From NCBI GenBank assembly GCA_036274635.1, contig DASUFI010000133.1:1-11192 (forward strand): a stretch of 11,192 nucleotides of DNA, written 5' to 3'. The notes under the pieces are model-generated. The model saw only the letters and a program-made list of their open reading frames with translations, did no database searches and was not told the origin of the DNA. Position numbers and translations under genes: made by a program. Source of the DNA: DASUFI01 sp036274635 (GTDB lineage: Bacteria > Planctomycetota > B15-G4). Below are positions 5,911 to 11,192 of the stretch, piece by piece. Every line of letters starts with the position of its first letter. Position 1 is the stretch's first letter.

Positions 5911-7431
5911 GTGGATGCGCCCGACACCGCCGACGCCGCTGCTGCCGCGGCGCTCGCGCGTCGCCTCGACATCGGGCTGCTGGCCGCCGCGCTGCTCGTC
6001 GCGCTGGCGGCGGGCCTGCTGGACGTCGGCGCGCCGTGGGAGGACGGCTTCAAGGGCACCAACGGCGGCGCCTACACCTACCGCTTCCTGCAGAGCCACC
6101 TGCAGCTGGGCCTGGGCGTGACGCGCGGCGCGTGCGTCAAGGGCGTCGACCCGCGCACGCACGAGCTGATCCTCTCGCTGAACCATCCCGCGACCTACGT
6201 GCTGCTGCACCTGCCGGCGGCGTGGCTGTTCGGGTTGTCGGAGACGACCGTGCGCGTGGTCGCGCTGCTGCTTTACCTGCCCGCGGTGCCCATCCTGTGG
6301 TGGCTCGCGCGGCGGCTGCTGGGCGCGCCGGCGGCGGGCGCGTGCGCGCTGCTCTTCGCCTCGGCGCCCATGGTCGCGTACTACGGGCCCATGGCCGTGC
6401 ACGACGGCCCGCTGCTGGCGCTGTTCCCGCTGGTCGCGGCGGCCTTCCTGGCGCATGTCGACGCGCCGACACGCGCGACGCGGTGCGTGCTGGGCGGCGC
6501 CGTCCTGGCCACGTGCCTGCTCGACTGGAGCGGGGCCTTCCTGCTGCCGCTGCTGTCGCTGCTCGTGCCGGCGACGACCGACCGTCGCCGCGCCTGGCGC
6601 GTGCTGCTCGGGCTGGCGCCGCTGGCGGCGCTGGCTGTGGCGCTGCTCTTCGCGCACACCACCTTCGTCCTGGGCGGCGTGCGCGCGGCGGGCGAGCACT
6701 GGGTCGCGCTCTTCCTGTTCTCGCAGGCGCCGCACGCGGGCTGGCCGGCCGTGGTGGGCGGCGAGGCGCAGGACGCCGCCGCGCTGCTGGGACCGCTGCG
6801 TCTCGCGCTGGCCGCGGCGGGACTGCTGCTGGCAGCCCGGCTGCGAGGCGAAGGCGGTTGGCTGCGACGTGCCGCGCTGGTGGGCCTCGCCCTGCTGCTG
6901 CCGGGCCTGCTCAACATCGCCCTCTTTCCCGCGCACGCGCAGGTGCACGACTTCTGGAGCCTCATGGGCGTGCCGGGCCTCGCGCTGCTGGCCGCGCTGC
7001 CGCTGGCGGCCGCGTGGGGAGCGCCGGGCGCGGCCGCCCGCGCGATCGCCCTGCTGCTGCTGGCGCTGACGGCCTGCGCGGCGGTGACGGGCACGCTGCA
7101 GGCGCGCGACCTCGTGCGCAGCCAGGCCACGACGCTGCACCGTGACGTGGGCGTGCTGCTCGACCGCTGGTTCGGACCGGGCGACGTGGTGGCCAGCAGC
7201 GTGAACCTCACGCTCAGCGACGTCTACACGCAGGCGCTGATCGTGGGCCCGATCACGACGCCCGAGCAGGCGCGCCAGCTGGCCGCCGACTACGCGCCGC
7301 CGGCCTTCACCGGGCAGCTGGGCTTCCTGCTGCCTCGGCGCGAGCACGACACGCCCCTGGGCCGGGCGCTGGGCGAGATGGCCACTCCCGAGGAGGTGCC
7401 TGACGCGCTGCTCTTCCGCCTGCGGCGCTGA
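5911..7431 (+). CDS. GT39-like polytopic membrane glycosyltransferase
   Basis: A 506-residue membrane protein resembling the PMT/ArnT-type (GT39/GT83, GT-C fold) glycosyltransferases, which move a sugar from a polyprenyl-phosphate carrier to an acceptor on the outer face of the membrane. A first membrane helix (about 21-40) is followed by the expected acidic external loop, here W-E-D-G-F-K-G-T-N-G-G-A-Y (43-55), then S-L-N-H-P-A-T-Y-V-L-L (89-99) and L-F-G-L-S-E-T-T-V-R-V-V-A-L-L (106-120), matching the 'HPPL...FGxxE...R' region of the family. About ten further hydrophobic segments run to residue 395, and residues 396-506 are a soluble C-terminal part. The loop differs from the usual D-E-A-x-Y motif; E44 and D45 are the likeliest catalytic acids. 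The start is GTG 5911: no ATG in frame precedes the first helix, and the frame upstream only mirrors dinB. The sugar and acceptor are unknown. Confidence 0.85.
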   Translation: MDAPDTADAAAAAALARRLDIGLLAAALLVALAAGLLDVGAPWEDGFKGTNGGAYTYRFLQSHLQLGLGVTRGACVKGVDPRTHELILSLNHPATYVLLHLPAAWLFGLSETTVRVVALLLYLPAVPILWWLARRLLGAPAAGACALLFASAPMVAYYGPMAVHDGPLLALFPLVAAAFLAHVDAPTRATRCVLGGAVLATCLLDWSGAFLLPLLSLLVPATTDRRRAWRVLLGLAPLAALAVALLFAHTTFVLGGVRAAGEHWVALFLFSQAPHAGWPAVVGGEAQDAAALLGPLRLALAAAGLLLAARLRGEGGWLRRAALVGLALLLPGLLNIALFPAHAQVHDFWSLMGVPGLALLAALPLAAAWGAPGAAARAIALLLLALTACAAVTGTLQARDLVRSQATTLHRDVGVLLDRWFGPGDVVASSVNLTLSDVYTQALIVGPITTPEQARQLAADYAPPAFTGQLGFLLPRREHDTPLGRALGEMATPEEVPDALLFRLRR

Positions 7432-7454
7432 GCCCCGCAACACGCGAACGCTGG

Positions 7455-7460
7455 TAGACT
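7455..7460 (+). promoter_or_regulatory. Putative extended -10 element of the protease gene
   Basis: TAGACT at 7455-7460 is preceded by TG one base upstream (7452-7453), an extended -10 layout, and followed by GCC. It lies in the 86-base gap after the glycosyltransferase stop and ends 57 bases before the protease ATG. It is the best promoter candidate in the gap and suggests that the protease gene is transcribed separately from the gene upstream. Confidence 0.45.
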
Positions 7461-7517
7461 GCCGGCCGCGCCTCACCCCGGACGGCGCTTCCACCCCGAC
7501 TCTCCAGGGCTCGTTCC

Positions 7518-8996
7518 ATGCGTACACCCATTGCGTGGCTCGCTTGCACCCTCGTCGCCGGCCTGCTGACCGCCCCCGCCCGCGCCCAGGAAGTCCCGCC
7601 CGACGTGAGCTTGTCCTATGCCGCCGACACCGGCTGGGTCAGCAACGAGACGGCCGACCAGGGCGTCATCGTGTCCTTCCCGGTGCATGTGGACGGCGCC
7701 AGCTCGCTGCGCCTGTACTTCGAGCAGGTGGCGCTGGCCGGCAACCCCGCGGACGGCAGCGGAAGCATCCTGCGCCTCACGTCGCTGCTCGACGGCGCGG
7801 TGCAGACGCAGGACGCCATCGTCAGCGCGCAGTGGCAGGGCAGCACGGCCTACTTCAATGGCGACACCGTGCTCGTGGAGGTCATCGCGCAGCCCGGCAG
7901 CGGCCGCAACCGTCTCGTGCTGCGCAGCGTGGACGCCGGCGCCCCGCCCCTCTTCACCAAGTCCCAGTGCGGCACGACGGACGACCGCGTGCCCAGCAAC
8001 GACCCGCGCGCCGCGCGTCTGCTGCCCGTCGGCTGCACCGGCTGGCTCATCAGCGACTGCGGGCACTGCTTCCTCACCGCTGGCCACTGCGCGAGCGGCA
8101 TCACCGTGGTCGAGTTCAACGTGCCCATGAGCACGGCGGGCGGCTCGCTGGTGCACCCGGCGATCGAGGACCAGTACGTCAAGGACTCCAGCTCGATGCA
8201 GACCAACGGCGGCCTGGGCATCGGCAACGACTACGCCTACTTCGGCTGCTTCCCCAACAGCCAGACGGGCCTGACGCCCGGCGCGGCGCAGGGCTCGTCC
8301 TTCGAGGTCGTGGCGCCGCCGCCCGTGCCCGGCGTGACGATCCGCGTCACCGGCTACGGCGTGGACAGCACGCCCCTCAGCTTCAACCAGATCGAGCAGA
8401 CGGCCACCGGGCCCTTCTTCGCGTCCTTCGGCACCACGGTGCAGTACCAGGTGGACACGGAGGGCGGCAACAGCGGCTCGCCCGTGATCTGGGAGCAGAC
8501 GGGCCAGGCCATCGGCATCCACACGCACGCCGGCTGCGGCAGCACCAGCGGCAACTCCGGCACGTCCAGCCAGCTGCCCGCGCTGCAGGCCGCGCTGCAG
8601 AACCCCAAGGGCGTGTGCAACGTGTCGTGCAACTGGATCGACCTCCGGAATGCGCTGGCGGGCACCTTCGGGCTGCCGGTGGCCAGCCACCAGGGCGATG
8701 CGATCCCCGGCACGCTCGTGCGCCTGCTGGCCAGCAACCTGCCGCTCTTCGGCACCACGAACCTGGTCGTGGGCCTGTCGACGGCCTTCGCGCCCTTCAA
8801 GGGCGGCATCATGGTGCCGCAGCCGGACGTGATCCTCCCGAACCTGCCCATCTCCGCCGGCGCGGCCCAGTTTGCTTACACCTTCCCGGCGGGTGTGCCG
8901 TCGGGCTCGATCTCGGTCTACCAGTTCTGGACGGCGGACCCCGGCGCGGTGCACGGCTTCTCGGCCACCAACGCGTTGCAGCTCACGGTGCCTTGA
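7518..8996 (+). CDS. Secreted trypsin-like (S1 family) serine protease with C-terminal planctomycete-type module
   Basis: A 492-residue exported protein. Residues 1-23 are a signal peptide (cleavage A-R-A-Q). Residues 24-145 form a beta-rich N-terminal segment of unknown role. A chymotrypsin-fold domain spans about 150-375: the catalytic His190 in C-F-L-T-A-G-H-C, probable Asp238 in G-I-G-N-D-Y-A-Y-F, and Ser319 in E-G-G-N-S-G-S-P-V. Cys173, 181, 184 and 191 cluster around the His motif; Cys340, 367 and 371 follow the Ser motif. So all three triad residues are present and the enzyme is probably active, cutting proteins outside the cytoplasm. Residues 376-492 are a separate Gly/Pro/Leu-rich module ending F-W-T-A-D-P-G-A-V-H-G-F-S-A-T-N-A-L-Q-L-T-V-P, which resembles C-terminal modules I recall from planctomycete exported proteins; it may be a sorting or adhesion domain. 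The ATG at 7518 has AGGG 8 bases upstream. Its last 14 bases overlap the convergent YkgJ-type gene. Confidence 0.9.
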   Translation: MRTPIAWLACTLVAGLLTAPARAQEVPPDVSLSYAADTGWVSNETADQGVIVSFPVHVDGASSLRLYFEQVALAGNPADGSGSILRLTSLLDGAVQTQDAIVSAQWQGSTAYFNGDTVLVEVIAQPGSGRNRLVLRSVDAGAPPLFTKSQCGTTDDRVPSNDPRAARLLPVGCTGWLISDCGHCFLTAGHCASGITVVEFNVPMSTAGGSLVHPAIEDQYVKDSSSMQTNGGLGIGNDYAYFGCFPNSQTGLTPGAAQGSSFEVVAPPPVPGVTIRVTGYGVDSTPLSFNQIEQTATGPFFASFGTTVQYQVDTEGGNSGSPVIWEQTGQAIGIHTHAGCGSTSGNSGTSSQLPALQAALQNPKGVCNVSCNWIDLRNALAGTFGLPVASHQGDAIPGTLVRLLASNLPLFGTTNLVVGLSTAFAPFKGGIMVPQPDVILPNLPISAGAAQFAYTFPAGVPSGSISVYQFWTADPGAVHGFSATNALQLTVP

Positions 8997-9492
8997 GGCG
9001 CGCGGCGCGCGCGCAGGCGTCCAGCACGGCTACGGGGATCGGCCGCCGCCGCGCGGGCAGGCCCGCGGCGCGGTTGGCGGCCGTCACCTCGGCGCCCGCC
9101 GCCGCGAACCACTCCGGCTCCTGGTCGCAGGCGTCGGGCGTGAGCGGGTTGAAGGACAGGCAGGCGACGGGCTTGACGTCCAGCGGCAGCGCGCAGCGCA
9201 GGTCGGGTTGCAGGAAGCTGCAGGTGTAGCGCGGCCTGCGCGCGCCGGCGCGGCGCAGGCGCCAGCGCTGCACGGCCTGGCGCGCGCGCTCGAGCAGCGC
9301 CTCGCGGCGGGCGGCGGGCAGCGTGCGCAGGTGGCGCACGATGCGCTGCGCCTCCACCGGCAGGATCGCCTGCGAGTTGTAGGCCTCGGTGCAGCACAGC
9401 CCGCAGCCCGTGCAGGTGCGCACCGTGCGCTGCACGTGCCGGACGTGGCGCTCCAGCGCGGCTCGACCGGGCTCTTGTGCTGAAGGAACCAT
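8983..9492 (-). CDS. YkgJ-family Cys-cluster (putative zinc or iron-sulfur binding) protein
   Basis: A 169-residue cytoplasmic protein of the YkgJ/UPF0153 family (CxxCxxCC). The signature C-T-G-C-G-L-C-C is at residues 27-34 (Cys27, 30, 33, 34). Further Cys that complete the family pattern follow: Cys91 in Y-T-C-S-F-L, Cys100 in L-R-C-A-L, and Cys111 in K-P-V-A-C-L-S-F. Extra Cys lie at 122 and 160. Members bind a metal or Fe-S cluster; their biochemical role is not established. The start at 9492 (MVPSAQEPG) is preferred over the ATG at 9612, since the added 40 residues are Arg/Ala-rich and would overlap the start of the divergent glycosyltransferase gene. No ribosome-binding site is visible. 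A promoter-like TATCGT (9525 down to 9520) lies 27 bases before the start codon. The 3' end overlaps the protease gene by 14 bases. Confidence 0.85.
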   Translation of the reverse strand: MVPSAQEPGRAALERHVRHVQRTVRTCTGCGLCCTEAYNSQAILPVEAQRIVRHLRTLPAARREALLERARQAVQRWRLRRAGARRPRYTCSFLQPDLRCALPLDVKPVACLSFNPLTPDACDQEPEWFAAAGAEVTAANRAAGLPARRRPIPVAVLDACARAARLKAP

Positions 9493-9519
9493 GGCATCGC
9501 GGCGCGGGCCGCGGGGGCC

Positions 9520-9525
9520 ACGATA
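9520..9525 (-). promoter_or_regulatory. Putative -10 element of the YkgJ-type gene
   Basis: On the minus strand TATCGT (9525 down to 9520), preceded by GC, matches TATAAT at four positions and lies 27 bases before the ATG at 9492. It sits in the 110-base gap between this gene and the divergent glycosyltransferase gene. No matching -35 box is evident. Confidence 0.35.
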
Positions 9526-9602
9526 GCGCCTTGCACCGCGCCGGCGCGCTCCTGATGATGCCCTCAGCGTCGCAGCGTGCGCCGGCGTCCACGGCGGGGA
9601 GC

Positions 9603-11096
9603 ATGACGGCACCCACCACCCTCTCGCCCGCCGCCCGGCAGGCCGCGCGGCCGGCCGTGGTGGCGACGCTGCTGGTGCTCGGCTCCCTGCTCGCCCAGCT
9701 CGGCTTGGCCGGACGCGTCGGGCTCACGACGGACGAGGCGCACTACGCGCTCTACGCCCTGCACCTCGACTGGAGCTACTTCGACCACCCGCCGCTGGTG
9801 GGCTGGCTGCAGGCGCTGGTGCTGCCCTGGTCCCCCGGAGAGCTGGCCCTGCGCCTGTGGCCCATGGCGCTCGGCGCGCTCTCGGCCGCGCTGCTCTACC
9901 GCCTCGTGCGGCGGCTGTTCCCCGACGACTCGCCGTGGACCGCCTGCGTCGCGGTCGCGCTGTGGGCCTGCGCGCCGCTGGTGCACGCGACGGGCATGGT
10001 GCTGGTGCCCGAGGACGTGCTGCTTCCGCTGGCCCTGCTGGTGCTGCACGCGCTCGTCTCCGTGCTGCGCTGGGGCAGCCTGCGTCAGTGGCTGCTGCTG
10101 GGCGCGGCGCTGGGCCTGGCCGGTCTCGCCAAGTACACGGCGGTGACGCTGGCTCTCACCGTGGTGGCGGCGCTGCTGCTGGCCGGCCGCGCGCTCGACC
10201 TGCGCAGGCCGGGCCCGTGGCTCGCGGCGGCGCTGGCGCTGCTGCTGGTCGCGCCGGTGCTGCTGTGGAACGCGCAGCACCACTGGATGTCCATCCGTTA
10301 CCAGCTGCGTCACGGCACGGGCGGCTCGGGCTGGTCGGCGGGCGACTTCCTGCGCTCGCGCGCCGGCGAGCTGGCCACCTACGGCCCGGCGCTGGTGATC
10401 GGCGGGCTGCTGGCCGGATGGCAGGCGCTGCGCCGCGAGCACGCGGATCCGGGCGTGCGAGTCTGCCTGCTCACCGCCCTGCCGGTGTTCGCGCTGTTCT
10501 GGCCGGCGTCGGGGCGCGAGACCTCGCTGCCGCACTGGACGCAGCTGGGCTGGGCCGCGCTGGCCCCGCTCGCGGCGCGCTGGTTCGTGCGCGGCTGGGA
10601 CATCCGGGGACGCCGCGCCCTGGCGCGGATCGGCGGCGCGTGGTGTGGCGTGCTGCTGCTGACCCTGTATCTCGTGCTCGGCGCGCGGCTGGGACCGGCC
10701 GATCCCTTCGGCCGCGCCCGTGCGCCCTTCACCGGCTGGGCCCGCGCCGCGGCCACCGCCGCGCGCCTGCGCGACGAGCTCCCGGCCAGCTCCGGCCCGC
10801 CGCCGGTCCTCTTCACCGACCGCTGGACGAGCGCGAGCCGCCTCGCGTGGTACGGGCGGCCTGCGCCGGTGCAGGTCATCGACAAGCGCAATGACCAGTT
10901 CGACCTGTGGTTCGGCACGCCGGCCACAGGCGCGCGGGGCATCCTCGTCGCGTGGAGCGACAGCGAGCTGCCACAGCCCGACGAGGACCTCGCGCACTTC
11001 GCGCGGCACGATCTGGTCGAGGAGCAACCCGTGGAGGAGGCCGACGGCCGCATCGCCACCTTCCGCTTCTGGTCCTGCGATGGCTACCAGCCCTGA
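9603..11096 (+). CDS. GT39/ArnT-like membrane glycosyltransferase
   Basis: A 497-residue polytopic enzyme of the glycosyltransferase family 39 (PMT_2, GT-C fold) group, which uses a polyprenyl-phosphate-linked sugar at the outer face of the inner membrane. After a first helix (about 18-37) comes the catalytic external loop L-T-T-D-E-A-H-Y-A-L-Y (41-51) with D44-E45, and the family block Y-F-D-H-P-P-L-V-G-W (59-68). Later landmarks are P-E-D-V-L-L-P (136-142), L-A-K-Y-T-A-V (175-181), N-A-Q-H-H-W-M-S-I-R-Y-Q (223-234) and P-H-W-T-Q-L-G-W (310-317). About ten more membrane helices are visible; residues 375-497 are a soluble C-terminal domain. Unlike the gene at 5911, it has the canonical D-E motif. 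The start at 9603 places a normal-length N-terminus before the first helix, but GGGGAG sits only one base from that ATG, so ATG 9555 or 9558 remain possible. A 17-base overlap with the next gene suggests cotranscription. Confidence 0.88.
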   Translation: MTAPTTLSPAARQAARPAVVATLLVLGSLLAQLGLAGRVGLTTDEAHYALYALHLDWSYFDHPPLVGWLQALVLPWSPGELALRLWPMALGALSAALLYRLVRRLFPDDSPWTACVAVALWACAPLVHATGMVLVPEDVLLPLALLVLHALVSVLRWGSLRQWLLLGAALGLAGLAKYTAVTLALTVVAALLLAGRALDLRRPGPWLAAALALLLVAPVLLWNAQHHWMSIRYQLRHGTGGSGWSAGDFLRSRAGELATYGPALVIGGLLAGWQALRREHADPGVRVCLLTALPVFALFWPASGRETSLPHWTQLGWAALAPLAARWFVRGWDIRGRRALARIGGAWCGVLLLTLYLVLGARLGPADPFGRARAPFTGWARAAATAARLRDELPASSGPPPVLFTDRWTSASRLAWYGRPAPVQVIDKRNDQFDLWFGTPATGARGILVAWSDSELPQPDEDLAHFARHDLVEEQPVEEADGRIATFRFWSCDGYQP

Positions 11097-11192
11097 CGGC
11101 GGCGACCTGCCCGAGCCGCCGGGCCTGCTCGCGACCCTGTCGGTGCCGCTGCTGGCGGGCGCGCTGGCCGCGCTGCTGCTGGCCACGGGCGG
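11080..11192 (+). CDS. Partial membrane protein, truncated by the window edge
   Basis: An ATG at 11080 opens a frame that overlaps the last 17 bases of the GT39 gene and continues to the window edge without a stop. The 37 visible residues start M-A-T-S-P-D-G-G-D-L-P-E-P-P-G-L-L and run into a Leu/Ala-rich stretch typical of a first membrane helix. Third codon positions are almost all G or C, as in neighbouring genes. The overlap suggests translational coupling with the glycosyltransferase, so a lipid-carrier or envelope-glycan function is plausible, but too little is visible to name a family. Confidence 0.65.
   Translation, partial: MATSPDGGDLPEPPGLLATLSVPLLAGALAALLLATG

Noticed and set aside
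4585..7527. Very long open frames opposite dinB and the first GT39 gene (about 950 codons each)
   Set aside because: Each is simply the dinB or GT39 frame staying open across the other gene, as expected when GC-rich codons rarely give stops. The extra parts are Arg/Gln/Ala-rich, lack domains and contradict the clear genes on the other strand.
9554..9560. GATGATGCC before the second GT39 gene as another member of the recurring promoter motif
   Set aside because: It lacks the TA at positions 1-2 seen in the other copies, and it overlaps two alternative ATG start codons, so it cannot be separated from coding sequence.
1..11192. Mobile element, defence island, CRISPR array, tRNA or riboswitch
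   Set aside because: Searching by eye on both strands, I found no transposase, integrase, nuclease cluster, spaced direct repeats, cloverleaf or recognised riboswitch core; composition looks even across the window.

Overview
The window is a gene-dense, very GC-rich (roughly 70% or more) piece of bacterial chromosome. It holds nine complete protein genes and a tenth cut by the right edge. I see no rRNA, tRNA, CRISPR array, insertion sequence, integrase or phage gene. The best taxonomic guess is a Planctomycetota-like organism. That is an inference from three things: a two-module DUF1080 (3-keto-disaccharide hydrolase family) secreted protein, a right-handed beta-helix exported protein, and a secreted trypsin-like protease whose last ~110 residues resemble a C-terminal module I remember as common in exported proteins of deep-branching planctomycetes. 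Other high-GC environmental lineages are not excluded.

Layout, left to right. Positions 1-396 carry no gene I can support but hold two strong short hairpins and a likely promoter. Position 397 (+) starts an exported beta-helix protein. It is followed tail-to-tail by the DUF1080 protein (2994 to 1768, -) and, upstream of that on the same strand, a YihY/BrkB membrane protein (4160 to 3171, -). Diverging from YihY is a small BamE/SmpA-like lipoprotein (4274, +), whose stop codon overlaps that of DNA polymerase IV, dinB (5880 to 4651, -). dinB diverges, across only 30 bases, from a GT39-like membrane glycosyltransferase (5911, +). Next are the secreted serine protease (7518, +), a YkgJ-type Cys-cluster protein (9492 to 8983, -), a second GT39/ArnT-like glycosyltransferase (9603, +) and the start of another membrane protein (11080, +, runs off the edge).

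The genes do not form one pathway. Five products (beta-helix, DUF1080, lipoprotein, two GT39 enzymes) belong to cell-envelope or extracellular biology, the protease is secreted, and dinB and YkgJ look like housekeeping or stress genes. The only operon-like pair is the second GT39 gene and the partial gene that overlaps its end. All three tail-to-tail junctions are extremely tight (6-base gap, 4-base overlap, 14-base overlap).

I did not find a convincing new biological system. The observations most worth following are a recurring promoter-like hexamer in a GSTANNNTGCC-type context before several genes, signs of leaderless GTG starts at the dinB/GT39 divergent promoter, and the modular architecture of the protease and DUF1080 proteins.
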